A program made the position numbers and the translations under genes. Of a stretch of 64,000 bases of DNA, positions 38,439 through 48,177 are shown one piece after another; the first letter of the stretch is position 1; every line of letters starts with the position of its first letter. The stretch is from Hydrotalea flava (GTDB taxonomy: Bacteria; Bacteroidota; Bacteroidia; Chitinophagales; Chitinophagaceae), in contig NZ_LUHG01000039.1 of assembly GCF_001623405.1 (NCBI RefSeq), positions 62,001-126,000 of the forward strand, given 5' to 3'. The notes beneath the pieces were generated by a model, which saw nothing but the letters and a program-made list of their open reading frames with translations, had not been told where the DNA came from and did no database searches.

Positions 38439-41400
38439 ATGCCTAAATTTTCACATCTACATGTTCACTCGCAATATTCCTTACTCGATGGGGCAGCTTC
38501 CATCGGTTCACTTTACAAAAAAGCGGCCGCTAATAACATGCCGGCTGTGGCTTTAACTGACCATGGAAATATGTTTGGCGTATTTGATTTTGTGAATCAG
38601 GCCTGGAAAAACACAAAAGTAGTTGGTAAAGATGCCAATGGTAAAGATATATTAGAACCTGTTATTAAGCCCATTGTGGGTTGCGAATTTTATGTGGTAG
38701 AAAACAGGCATATTAAAACTTTCACTAAAGAATTAAAAGACCAGCGCTACCATCAGGTATTGCTGGCTAAAAATAAACAAGGCTACCAAAACCTCATTAA
38801 ATTAACCTCATTGGGATTTATTGAAGGCATGTATAGCAAGTATCCCAGAATTGACAAAGAATTAATTCTGCAATACCATGAAGGCCTCATTGCCACCACC
38901 TGCTGCATTGGCGCTTATGTGCCACAAACCATTTTAAAAGGCGATACTGCCAAAGCTGAACAGGAATTTAAATGGTGGTTAGATATTTTTGGCGAGGATT
39001 ATTATATTGAATTACAACGCCACAACATTAAAGAACAGGAAATCATCAACCATACCCTTTTACAGTTTTCCAAAAAATACAATGTTCCGGTAATAGCTAC
39101 AAACGATAGCCACTATACTGAACGTGACGACTACAATGCACATGATATTTTATTGTGCGTAAATACCGGTGAAAAACAATCTACACCGGGTTTTGATGAT
39201 TTTGTAAATGATGAAGTGCAGATCAAAAACCGGCGTTTTAAATTTCCGAACGATCAGTTTTATTTTAAAACACCGGAAGAAATGGCTACCCTGTTTGCCG
39301 ACATTCCGGAAGCCATTGACAATACCAATGCCATTGTAGATAAAATTGAAGTACTCAATTTAAAAAAAGATATTTTACTGCCGGCCTTCCCTATTCCGAC
39401 TTCTTTTAAAATTCATGATGATGATAATTTGAACCAGTGGGAATATTTAAAACACCTTACTTATGAAGGAGCCAAACAACGTTATGGCGAAATGAATGCC
39501 ACAACCCAAGAACGTATTGACTTTGAATTGTTTACCATTAAAACCATGGGCTTTGCAGGCTACTTTTTAATTGTAAGCGATTTTATTAAGGCAGGCAGGC
39601 ACATGAAAGTGTTTGTAGGCCCGGGCCGCGGTTCTGCCGCCGGTTCGGTGGTGGCTTATTGTATTGGCATTACCAATATTGACCCCATTAAATACAATTT
39701 ATTGTTCGAGCGGTTTTTAAACCCCGATCGTAAATCAATGCCCGATATTGATACCGACTTTGATGATGATGGCCGTCAGAAAGTAATTGATTATGTGGTT
39801 GAGAAATATGGAAAAAATCAAGTGGCACAAATTATTACCTATGGTACCATGGCTGCCAAAAGCAGCATTAAAGATGTTGCCCGGGTAATGGATTTGCCGC
39901 TGGCCGAAGCCAATATGCTGGCTAAATTGGTGCCCGATAAACCCGGAACCGAATTAAGAAGAGTTTTACATGCACCCATCACCGCCAAAGAGGGCGAAAA
40001 ATCATTAGAAGAAAAAGAAGGATATACTCAGGAAGATATTGAGAACATTAAAAAACTCAGGGAAATTTATGCCGGAGATGATATTCGTTCCCAGGTTTTA
40101 AAAGAAGCTGACAGACTTGAAGGCAGCATCCGCAATACCGGTGTGCATGCTGCAGGCATCATCATTGCCCCAAAAGATTTAACGGAACTGATTCCTGTTG
40201 CTACTGCAAAAGATTCTTCTTTATGGTTAACACAAATTGAAGGCAGTAGTATTGAAGAAGCCGGTGTAATTAAAATGGACTTTCTGGGCTTAAAAACGCT
40301 TTCGATTCTTAAAACCGCACTTGAATTAATCAAACAAAATCATCAAATAGAAATTGATTTAGATACCATTCCATTAGATGATGAAAAAACTTTTCAATTA
40401 TATCAGAAAGGTGAAACCAATGGCACATTCCAGTTTGAAAGTGTTGGCATGCAAAAATACCTGCGTGAATTAAAGCCCGATCAGTTTGATGATTTAATTG
40501 CCATGAACGCATTATACCGCCCAGGCCCTATTGCTTATATTCCCAGCTTTATTGCCCGTAAACAAGGGCGGGAACAAGTGGTATACGATATTCCGGAAGC
40601 AGAACTATATCTGAAAGATACTTATGGCATTACCGTTTATCAGGAACAGGTTATGTTATTGAGCCAGAGTTTGGCAGGTTTTAGCAAAGGCGATGCCGAT
40701 GTGTTGCGAAAAGCAATGGGTAAAAAACAAAAAAGTGTGTTGGATAAAATGAAAGCGCAGTTTATTGAGGGCGGTAAAGCCAAAGGACATTCAGCAGATG
40801 CTTTGGAAAAAATATGGACTGACTGGGAGGCCTTTGCGCAGTATGCTTTCAATAAATCGCACAGTACCTGTTATGCTTATGTGGCGTATCAAACTGCCTA
40901 TTTAAAGGCACATTATCCGGGAGAATACATGTCGGCTGTTCTCAACCATGCAGGAAGTATTGATAAAATTACTTTTTTTATGGAAGAGTGTAAGCGAATG
41001 GGTATCAAAGTTTTGGGGCCGGATATTAACGAATCGTTGAAAGGCTTTGCCGTGAATAAAAAAGGAGAAATTCGTTTTGGATTGGGTGGCATTAAAGGCG
41101 TAGGTGATGCCGCTATTGAAAACATTATTGAAGAGCGCAATAAAAACGGACAGTTTAAAGATATTTTTGATTTTATTAGAAGGGTCAATCAACGTTCTGT
41201 CAATAAAAAATCGATGGAAAGTTTGGCATATAGCGGTGCGTTCGACTGTTTTCCACAAATGAATCGGGCACAATTTTTTGCCAAAAGCGATGGAGATAAA
41301 ATTAGCAATCTGGAAAAAATTATTAATTACGGTGCTGCCAGTGGACAAATAAAAAGTGGTACTGCCAATACTTTGTTTGGAGAACTGCCTGTTGCTATGG

Positions 41401-42116
41401 AAATTCCGGTACCCAAAATAGCTGAATGTGAAGAGTGGTCTTTAACAGAAAAATTAAACTATGAAAAAGAAGTAACGGGTATGTTCATGAGTGGACATCC
41501 ATTAGATCATTACCGGTTTGAATTGCAACATTATCAAATTATTGAAATTGCAGAGTTTAATGAAGTAAAAATGGATACCAACCTCATAAAACAAGCTGCC
41601 AATTTAACGGTACGTATAGCAGGTTTAATTGTAGATGTTCAACACAGGGTAACCAAAACAGGCAAAAATTTTGGCTCATTTATCATTGAAGATTTTTCAG
41701 GAAAAACAGAATTCACCCTTTGGAGTGAAGATTATGTAAAATTTCAAAACTATTTGGAAAAGGGCCAGAAAGTATTTCTCTCAGGCAATTTCAGGCAACG
41801 TTATAAAAGTGAGGAAAATTTTGAATTTAAAATTAACCAGCTCTATCTGTTAGAAACCCTGAAAGAACGAACTACCCGTATGCTCGAAATCAATATGGAG
41901 CCAGTTGACCTAACGAAAGAATGGATTAATTTTTTTGCCGAAAATGTAAAAGCATATCCGGGAAAAACACTTTTAAAATTCAACATAATTGATAACGCTG
42001 AAAACCTGAAAATTAGTTTATACAACAATGAAGTGAGTATTTTACTGAATGATGATTTGATTCAGTTTTTACAAAACCATCCGGAAGTACAGGTAAATGT
42101 GCATTTGCAAAATTAA
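38439..42116 (+). CDS. dnaE: DNA polymerase III subunit alpha
   Basis: This 1225-residue replicative polymerase begins with the PHP domain (FSHLHVHSQYSLLDGA). Its central palm has the catalytic Asp set PDIDTDFDDDGRQKVIDYV. The fingers hold NTGVHAAGIIIAP and MNALYRPGPI. A tandem HhH region is around GLGGIKGVGDAAIENI. A C-terminal OB fold reads VRIAGLIVDVQHRVTKTGKN. It lacks the proofreading exonuclease of PolC, so this is the DnaE1 type. Start ATG 38439 fits both the domain edge and the promoter. Confidence 0.98.
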   Translation: MPKFSHLHVHSQYSLLDGAASIGSLYKKAAANNMPAVALTDHGNMFGVFDFVNQAWKNTKVVGKDANGKDILEPVIKPIVGCEFYVVENRHIKTFTKELKDQRYHQVLLAKNKQGYQNLIKLTSLGFIEGMYSKYPRIDKELILQYHEGLIATTCCIGAYVPQTILKGDTAKAEQEFKWWLDIFGEDYYIELQRHNIKEQEIINHTLLQFSKKYNVPVIATNDSHYTERDDYNAHDILLCVNTGEKQSTPGFDDFVNDEVQIKNRRFKFPNDQFYFKTPEEMATLFADIPEAIDNTNAIVDKIEVLNLKKDILLPAFPIPTSFKIHDDDNLNQWEYLKHLTYEGAKQRYGEMNATTQERIDFELFTIKTMGFAGYFLIVSDFIKAGRHMKVFVGPGRGSAAGSVVAYCIGITNIDPIKYNLLFERFLNPDRKSMPDIDTDFDDDGRQKVIDYVVEKYGKNQVAQIITYGTMAAKSSIKDVARVMDLPLAEANMLAKLVPDKPGTELRRVLHAPITAKEGEKSLEEKEGYTQEDIENIKKLREIYAGDDIRSQVLKEADRLEGSIRNTGVHAAGIIIAPKDLTELIPVATAKDSSLWLTQIEGSSIEEAGVIKMDFLGLKTLSILKTALELIKQNHQIEIDLDTIPLDDEKTFQLYQKGETNGTFQFESVGMQKYLRELKPDQFDDLIAMNALYRPGPIAYIPSFIARKQGREQVVYDIPEAELYLKDTYGITVYQEQVMLLSQSLAGFSKGDADVLRKAMGKKQKSVLDKMKAQFIEGGKAKGHSADALEKIWTDWEAFAQYAFNKSHSTCYAYVAYQTAYLKAHYPGEYMSAVLNHAGSIDKITFFMEECKRMGIKVLGPDINESLKGFAVNKKGEIRFGLGGIKGVGDAAIENIIEERNKNGQFKDIFDFIRRVNQRSVNKKSMESLAYSGAFDCFPQMNRAQFFAKSDGDKISNLEKIINYGAASGQIKSGTANTLFGELPVAMEIPVPKIAECEEWSLTEKLNYEKEVTGMFMSGHPLDHYRFELQHYQIIEIAEFNEVKMDTNLIKQAANLTVRIAGLIVDVQHRVTKTGKNFGSFIIEDFSGKTEFTLWSEDYVKFQNYLEKGQKVFLSGNFRQRYKSEENFEFKINQLYLLETLKERTTRMLEINMEPVDLTKEWINFFAENVKAYPGKTLLKFNIIDNAENLKISLYNNEVSILLNDDLIQFLQNHPEVQVNVHLQN

Positions 42117-42138
42117 TGGCAGAATCAGCAACTGACGA

Positions 42139-42159
42139 TTTGCCCCCTATTAGGGCAAA
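42139..42159 (+). terminator. Hairpin downstream of dnaE
   Basis: TTTGCCC (42139-42145) pairs with GGGCAAA (42153-42159) around a 7-base loop. A second small stem, CTGAAA/TTTCAG, follows at 42164-42182. There is no T-run, so termination is uncertain. It lies 20 bases after the dnaE stop. Confidence 0.4.
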
Positions 42160-42246
42160 ATGGCTGAAAACAAACGTTTCAGTCATCACAAAGTCATAAT
42201 TAACAGTGGTGTATAACTGGTTTCAAACATATTGTAAGTTTGGATT

Positions 42247-42254
42247 TATTTTTG
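42247..42254 (+). promoter_or_regulatory. Candidate promoter -7 box of trxA
   Basis: TATTTTTG matches TAnnTTTG about 43 bases before the trxA ATG. The -33 region is not clear. Confidence 0.4.
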
Positions 42255-42296
42255 CGACAAATCTAGAAATTATTCATAACCATAAAAAATTGTACA

Positions 42297-42614
42297 ATGG
42301 CTTTAGAAATTACAGATGCGAACTTTCAAACAGAAGTTTTGGCAAGCGATAAATTAACTATGATTGATTTTTGGGCAGAATGGTGTGGCCCTTGTCGCGC
42401 TATTGGTCCGGTTGTAGAAGAGCTGGCAAAAGAGTATGAAGGCGTGGTTAAAGTGGGCAAATTAAATGTTGACCATAATCCGCAGGTAAGTTTAAACTAT
42501 GGCATTACCAGCATCCCCGCTATCCTGTTTATTAAAAATGGAGAAGTAGTTGATAAATTAGTGGGGGCACAACCCAAAGCCAATTTTGTGAAAAAAATTG
42601 AAACGCATAAGTAA
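42297..42614 (+). CDS. trxA: Thioredoxin
   Basis: This 105-residue classical thioredoxin is a general protein disulfide reductase. The active site WCGPC is at residues 29-33 (DFWAEWCGPCRAI), and the cis-proline loop is TSIPAILF. There is no signal peptide, so it is cytoplasmic. It has its own promoter candidate and a bidirectional terminator right after it. Thioredoxin reductase is not adjacent. Confidence 0.97.
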   Translation: MALEITDANFQTEVLASDKLTMIDFWAEWCGPCRAIGPVVEELAKEYEGVVKVGKLNVDHNPQVSLNYGITSIPAILFIKNGEVVDKLVGAQPKANFVKKIETHK

Positions 42615-42633
42615 AATAGATTGACTTAATTTC

Positions 42634-42674
42634 AATGAGGCCGTTCCAACAACAATGGAGGTGGCCTCATTCTT
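42634..42674. terminator. Bidirectional terminator between trxA and the nucleoside symporter
   Basis: AATGAGGCC (42634-42642) pairs exactly with GGCCTCATT (42663-42671) around a 20-base loop. CTTTT follows on the plus strand. It lies between the converging trxA and MFS gene and can serve both. Confidence 0.8.
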
Positions 42675-43931
42675 TTAATGTTGCATTTGCAATACTTCTT
42701 CCGGCCTGTGTTTATGTCGAAACAGCAGCAAAAACAATACTGCAATAATAATGGCATATACAGAAAACGACATCCAGATACCATACCAATCAAGGCTTTT
42801 ATCGCTATGGGTAAAAAATCGGGAGATGGCATAACCACTAATACGGCTGCCCAATAAGGCACCTACTCCATTGGTCATCATCATAAAAATTCCCTGTGCG
42901 CTGGCACGTATTTGTGGTTGTATCTGCGTATCTACAAACAAAGAACCGGTTATATTGAAAAAATCGAAAGCCATTCCATAAACAATGCAGGAAAGAATAA
43001 TCATCCACAATCCATTACTAGGATTGCCATATGCAAACAAGCCAAAACGCAATACCCAGGCTAACATACTCAACAACATCACTATCTTAATTCCAAACTT
43101 TCTAAGAAAAAAAGGAATGGCCAAAATAAACAAGGTTTCAGAAATTTGAGAAATAGACATAATAATAGCCGGAAATTTTACGGCGATGGTATTTTTGTAG
43201 GCATCAATCTTTGCAAAATCATGCAGAAAAGTATCACCGTAAGCATTCGTTAATTGCTGGGCAGCACCCAAAAGCATAGCAAAAATAAAAAACAGTGCCA
43301 TTTTGTATTGTCCAAACAGAGAAAAGGCCTTTAACCCCATCATGTCGGCAAATGATTTTTTCTCACCGGTTTTTGCCTGCGGCGGACATTTGGGTAAAGT
43401 AAATGCATATACACCAAACAGTAATGATGCGATAGCAGCCACATAAAATTGACTGGCAGAAGTTTCAATATGCAATAAACTTACAATCCACATGGCTACA
43501 ATAAAACCAATGGTACCCCATACTCTGATGGGAGGAAAATCTTCAATAATATTTTTCCCGTTTTTAATTAATGCAGTATACGAAACCGTATTGGCCAGTG
43601 CTAAAGTTGGCATATAAAAAACCATATACAATAACAGTACCCAGAAAAAAGTATCGGGATCATTTACCGTGGGTAAATAAAACAATATTGCAGCACCTGC
43701 TAAATGACAAAAAGCCAACAATTTTTCGGCATTTATATATCTGTCGGCAATAATTCCCATAATAGCCGGCATAAAAATGGCAGACATGCCCATAGTTGAA
43801 AAAATTTTACCAAAATCTTCTCCCGTCCATTGTTTGTTTTGAAACCAATAAGCACCCACAGTAATTAACCAGGAACCCCAAATAAAAAACTCTAAAAAAC
43901 TAAGCAAAATCAATCTAAACTTAATATTCAT
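42675..43931 (-). CDS. Nucleoside:H+ symporter family MFS transporter (NupG/XapB-like)
   Basis: This 418-residue protein has 12 membrane helices. The N-terminus RLILLSFLEFFIWGSWLITVGAYW and the VSYTALIKNGKNIIEDFPPIRVWGTIGFI block are typical of the NHS family (NupG, XapB), which imports nucleosides with protons. Bacteroidota members have few tests, so the precise nucleoside is unknown. ATG 43931 (MNIKFRLIL) is used. The frame to 43994 adds residues unlike the family. It converges with trxA. Confidence 0.88.
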   Translation of the reverse strand: MNIKFRLILLSFLEFFIWGSWLITVGAYWFQNKQWTGEDFGKIFSTMGMSAIFMPAIMGIIADRYINAEKLLAFCHLAGAAILFYLPTVNDPDTFFWVLLLYMVFYMPTLALANTVSYTALIKNGKNIIEDFPPIRVWGTIGFIVAMWIVSLLHIETSASQFYVAAIASLLFGVYAFTLPKCPPQAKTGEKKSFADMMGLKAFSLFGQYKMALFFIFAMLLGAAQQLTNAYGDTFLHDFAKIDAYKNTIAVKFPAIIMSISQISETLFILAIPFFLRKFGIKIVMLLSMLAWVLRFGLFAYGNPSNGLWMIILSCIVYGMAFDFFNITGSLFVDTQIQPQIRASAQGIFMMMTNGVGALLGSRISGYAISRFFTHSDKSLDWYGIWMSFSVYAIIIAVLFLLLFRHKHRPEEVLQMQH

Positions 43932-44116
43932 TGCATTTGTTTTTCTTCTTGCATAAAATAGATGGCAGTATTTTAAAACGCCAGGTAACTCCATTCAGAG
44001 CAAGCAAGGTTAATAATAATTTAAAACGGAAGATAGTAATTTTTGGTTATTGCTTAACATTCCCTTCATGTAAACAATTATAATGGTAGTTTTGCCTGTC
44101 AAAAAAAAAATAGAAG

Positions 44117-45295
44117 ATGAAAGCAACTGTATATAACTCCTCAGATATGCTGATTCAAACAGCCGATAAAAATTTACAACCCATTGCCAAAAAAATATTT
44201 GCCAATCAGCGTATCAGTTTTGAAGAAGGTGTACAATTATTTGAAAAAGGCTCTTTACCATTTTTAGGTGCATTGGCCAACTTTGTACGAGAACAAAAGC
44301 ATGGTGATAAAACTTATTTCAATCGTAATTTTCATATCGAGCCTACCAATGTTTGTGTGTTCAGTTGTAAATTCTGTGCCTATTCGCGTTTATATGCACA
44401 CCGCGAAGAAGGCTGGGAACTGAGCATTGAACAAATGCTGGATATTGTGAAAAGCTATGATGGCAAACCGGTTACTGAAGTGCATATTGTGGGTGGTGTT
44501 CATCCTAAAATGGATTTACAGTTTTTTACCGCGCTGTTAAAAGCCATTAAAGCACATCGCCCCGATTTACACATTAAAGCATTTACTCCCGTTGAGTTGG
44601 ATTATATGTTTAGAAAAGCCAAAGTTTCTGTTGAAGAAGGCATGCGCATAGCACATGAAGCAGGTTTAGACTCATTACCCGGTGGCGGTGCTGAAATTTT
44701 TCATCCGGAAATACGTACCCAAATTTGTGCAGACAAAGTAGATGCAGATGGCTGGTTACACATTCATAAAGCGGCACATCAATTAGGCATGCATACCAAT
44801 GCCACCATGTTGTATGGCCATATTGAAAAATACTGGCACCGGATTGACCACATGGAACGTTTGCGTCAATTGCAGGATGAAACCGGCGGGTTTAACACAT
44901 TTATTCCTTTAAAATTCAGGAATAAAGACAATGACATGAGCCATGTGCCGGAATCAACCATTGTGGAAGATTTAAAAATGTATGCAGTAGCAAGGCTGTA
45001 TTTAGATAATTTCCCGCATATGAAAGCCTATTGGCCTATGTTGGGCAGAAAGAATGCACAACTTACAATTCAGTTTGGTGTGAATGATATTGACGGCACC
45101 ATTGATGATTCTACCAAAATTTATTCAATGGCGGGAAGTGAAGAACAAAATCCAAGCATGTCAACCGCCGATTTAGTGACCCTGATTAAACAGGTAAACC
45201 GCCAACCCGTAGAAAGAGATACACTGTACCATGAAATAAGAGATTACAGCAATTTAAGTTACGATGCTATTGTTGCCAATCCATTATTGAATTAA
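44117..45295 (+). CDS. mqnE: Aminofutalosine synthase (radical SAM), menaquinone synthesis
   Basis: MqnE adds a SAM-derived adenosyl radical to 3-enolpyruvyl-benzoate and gives aminofutalosine in the futalosine route to menaquinone. The 4Fe-4S site is C80-x3-C84-x2-C87 (NVCVFSCKFCAYSR). The long block VHPKMDLQFFTALLKAIKAH, the SLPGGGAEIF block and IPLKFRNKDNDMSH favour MqnE over MqnC. It implies that this organism makes menaquinone by futalosine rather than by the o-succinylbenzoate route. Other mqn genes are not adjacent. Confidence 0.93.
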   Translation: MKATVYNSSDMLIQTADKNLQPIAKKIFANQRISFEEGVQLFEKGSLPFLGALANFVREQKHGDKTYFNRNFHIEPTNVCVFSCKFCAYSRLYAHREEGWELSIEQMLDIVKSYDGKPVTEVHIVGGVHPKMDLQFFTALLKAIKAHRPDLHIKAFTPVELDYMFRKAKVSVEEGMRIAHEAGLDSLPGGGAEIFHPEIRTQICADKVDADGWLHIHKAAHQLGMHTNATMLYGHIEKYWHRIDHMERLRQLQDETGGFNTFIPLKFRNKDNDMSHVPESTIVEDLKMYAVARLYLDNFPHMKAYWPMLGRKNAQLTIQFGVNDIDGTIDDSTKIYSMAGSEEQNPSMSTADLVTLIKQVNRQPVERDTLYHEIRDYSNLSYDAIVANPLLN

Positions 45296-45324
45296 TCTAT
45301 TCAGTTCAATCATGTGTTAGCACA

Positions 45325-46761
45325 TCAACATTCACTTAAACCCAATGGAATATTTACAGCAAGACCACCATCGGAGGTTTCTTTGTATTTGCTGTTCATA
45401 TCTAAAGCCGTATCCCACATGGTTTTAATTACTTTGTCTAAACTTACTTTGGCAAAATCGGGAGCACTTTGCAAAGCTAATTGCGATGCGGTAATGGCCT
45501 TAATGGCACCCATGGTATTGCGTTCAATACAGGGTATTTGTACCAACCCGCCAATGGGGTCGCAGGTTAAACCCAAATGATGCTCCATGGCAATTTCTGC
45601 AGCCATTAATGCCTGTCGCTGGCTACCTCCCATACATTCAGTTAAAGCAGCGGCTGCCATGGCACTGCTTACACCAATTTCGGCCTGACAGCCACCCATT
45701 GCCGCAGAAATAGTAGCCCCTTTTTTAAAAATTGAACCAATTTCAGAGGCCGTTAACAGAAAACGAATAATTTTATCCGTTTCATTCCCATTACAAAAAC
45801 AAATAAAATATTGTAATACGGCAGGAATTACACCCGCAGCGCCATTGGTTGGTGCAGTTACCACCCTTCCAAACGATGCATTTTCTTCATTTACGGCCAA
45901 AGCAAAACAACTCACCCAATCTAATGTATATTGAAAACAATTGCCCCCTGCCTGTATTTTACTGAGCCAGGTAGCATAATCCGGAGCAACCGTACCACCC
46001 ATTAATTTTTTATTCAGCTCAAATGCCCTGCGTTTTACTTTTAACCCACCGGGCAATTCGCCCTGTGTATGGCACCCTCTGTAAATACAATCCCGCATGG
46101 TTTCCCAAATATGTAAAACACCTTCGCGAGTGGCCTCTTCACTGCGCCACGCCAGTTCATTTTCCATCACCACATCACTAATGCTAAGCCCTTTCATGCA
46201 CCAACGCAATAAATCGTTCGCAGTATTAACCGGAAAAGGTAATTCAACAGAATGGTAGGTTGTTGCCTGTTGCACTCCTTCCTGAACAATAAAACCACCA
46301 CCTATAGAATAATAGGTAGCACATATTTGCTGCCCATCTTTCAATGTTATCAAGAAAGAAAGTCCGTTGGGGTGAAAAGGCAAATTTTCCTGTTTCAGAA
46401 AAATAATATCCGTTGCAGGACGAAAAGGAACTGCTTTTTCACTGCCTAAATATAGGGTGCTATGTGCTTGAATATGAGCCACTTTGGGTAGAATGGTATT
46501 CACATCAATTGTTTCAGGATTTTCGCCGCAAAGGCCCATCATCACTGCAATATCAGTACCGTGCCCATGCCCTGTTTTGGCTAATGAACCATACAGTAAC
46601 ACCTGTATTTTTTGCACTATCTGTAATTGATGAGCACTTTGTAAATTACTAACGCATTGCAAAGCTGCTTTCCATGGGCCTAAAGTATGCGAACTGGAAG
46701 GCCCCACGCCTATTTTAAAAATATCAAAAAATGATATAGACTCATGTACCTGATTTACCAT
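45325..46761 (-). CDS. sdaA: L-serine ammonia-lyase, single-chain iron-sulfur type
   Basis: SdaA deaminates L-serine to pyruvate. The 478 residues carry both the beta domain ([19 protein letters not shown]) and the alpha domain ([16 protein letters not shown]). Cluster cysteines are in [26 protein letters not shown] and GLTCDPIGG. The family opening SSSHTxGP is intact. The gene converges with mqnE with about 30 bases between them. No leader or riboswitch is visible. Confidence 0.96.
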   Translation of the reverse strand: MVNQVHESISFFDIFKIGVGPSSSHTLGPWKAALQCVSNLQSAHQLQIVQKIQVLLYGSLAKTGHGHGTDIAVMMGLCGENPETIDVNTILPKVAHIQAHSTLYLGSEKAVPFRPATDIIFLKQENLPFHPNGLSFLITLKDGQQICATYYSIGGGFIVQEGVQQATTYHSVELPFPVNTANDLLRWCMKGLSISDVVMENELAWRSEEATREGVLHIWETMRDCIYRGCHTQGELPGGLKVKRRAFELNKKLMGGTVAPDYATWLSKIQAGGNCFQYTLDWVSCFALAVNEENASFGRVVTAPTNGAAGVIPAVLQYFICFCNGNETDKIIRFLLTASEIGSIFKKGATISAAMGGCQAEIGVSSAMAAAALTECMGGSQRQALMAAEIAMEHHLGLTCDPIGGLVQIPCIERNTMGAIKAITASQLALQSAPDFAKVSLDKVIKTMWDTALDMNSKYKETSDGGLAVNIPLGLSEC

Positions 46762-46816
46762 AATGCAAAGTTAGGCACCGGCTTCATGTAATGTTACAGG
46801 ATTTGTATATTTGGAA

Positions 46817-48082
46817 ATGCTTCAAAAAATGTTTACTTTTTTTATCGTCGCAATATTATTTGCCTGCAATACCCCTAAAAAAATGATGCAGAATAAACTT
46901 CCAGTTAATTTCATAGAAACTTTGATGCAACAACATCCCAGTCAATTTTCAGCCATATTACAAAACCGGCAAGCATATAATATTCAGATTATTTACACTC
47001 AAATTAACCGCGATAAAAACAATCAACCCATTTTTAAAGAATTCCATTTTAATACCTCTAATAACAATTATTTTTATCCGGCCAGCACGGTAAAAATGCC
47101 CATTGCTTTTTTGGCATTGGAAAAATTAAATTCACTCAATATTCCCGAAATAAATGCCAACACTACGCTGATTACAGATAGCAGTGCGCCCCAACAAAGT
47201 TTTGTTTTTACACAGCCTACAGCCATAGATAGCCGGCCTACCATTGCCAATTACATCAAACAAATTTTTTTGGTAAGCGACAATGATGCATTTAATCGCC
47301 TTTATGAATTTTTAGGGCAAAATACCATCCTAAATCAACTCAAACAAAAAGGTTATCCTAATGCCATTATACGCCATCGGCTACAGGTAAGTTTAACGGA
47401 TGAACAAAACCGCCAAACCAATGCCTGCGCTTTTTACGACACTTCAGGCAAACAATTATGGCATCAACCGGCGCAATATAACGATGACCCATTGCCGAAC
47501 CTGAAAGTGTTTTTAGGAAAGGGTTATTATAGCAATGGAAAGTTGCTTAACCAGCCCTTCAATTTTTCAGAAAAAAATAGGGTGTATTTACAAGATTTAA
47601 CCCATATGCTTCGCTCCGTTATTTTTCCGGAATCCGTTCCGCCGCAAAACAAGTTTAACCTAACAACCGCCGACAGAAAATTTCTATTACACTGGATGAG
47701 TGCCTACCCCCACGAAAGCAATTATCCCAATTATGATACCGCAACTTACTGGGATGCTTATTGCAAATTTTTAATGTATGGTTCTGAAAAAGGGGCATTA
47801 CCTCAAAACATCCGAATTTTTAATAAGGTAGGCGATGCTTATGGTTTTTTAACCGACGTGTCCTATATCATCGACACAAAAAACAAAGTTGAATTCATGT
47901 TGAGTGCCACCATTTCCTGCAATACAGATGGCATTTACAACGATGATCAATATGATTATAATTCCATCGGCTATCCATTCATGAAAAATATCGGACAACT
48001 GATTTACCAATATGAGTTAACCAGAAAACGAACCTATCTGCCGGATTTATCAGAATTTATATTCGATTACCAAAAACAGTAA
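46817..48082 (+). CDS. Beta-lactamase/DD-peptidase-fold lipoprotein (class A-like serine hydrolase)
   Basis: The protein has 421 residues. The N-terminus MLQKMFTFFIVAILFACN ends in a lipobox. The catalytic Ser-x-x-Lys is in YPASTVKMPIAF, the SDN element in LVSDNDAFNRL, and a KTG-like NKVGDAYGF completes the fold. The long central insert and the lack of a clear class A omega-loop Glu make a true beta-lactamase uncertain. It may be a peptidoglycan-related hydrolase or an unassigned beta-lactamase2-family protein. ATG 46817 is used; a TTG two codons upstream adds nothing. Confidence 0.8.
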   Translation: MLQKMFTFFIVAILFACNTPKKMMQNKLPVNFIETLMQQHPSQFSAILQNRQAYNIQIIYTQINRDKNNQPIFKEFHFNTSNNNYFYPASTVKMPIAFLALEKLNSLNIPEINANTTLITDSSAPQQSFVFTQPTAIDSRPTIANYIKQIFLVSDNDAFNRLYEFLGQNTILNQLKQKGYPNAIIRHRLQVSLTDEQNRQTNACAFYDTSGKQLWHQPAQYNDDPLPNLKVFLGKGYYSNGKLLNQPFNFSEKNRVYLQDLTHMLRSVIFPESVPPQNKFNLTTADRKFLLHWMSAYPHESNYPNYDTATYWDAYCKFLMYGSEKGALPQNIRIFNKVGDAYGFLTDVSYIIDTKNKVEFMLSATISCNTDGIYNDDQYDYNSIGYPFMKNIGQLIYQYELTRKRTYLPDLSEFIFDYQKQ

Positions 48083-48177
48083 ATTTTATTTAGTTTTTAC
48101 AGTTTCTGCTGAAAATTCTCTAACAAACCTGTTCAGTAATTAAGTACATTTGGTGCCATTTAAAAAGCAATTGAATC

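Noticed and set aside
42139-42182. Riboswitch or thermometer before trxA
   Set aside because: Two simple stems only; no known aptamer core is recognisable and both lie before the trxA promoter box.
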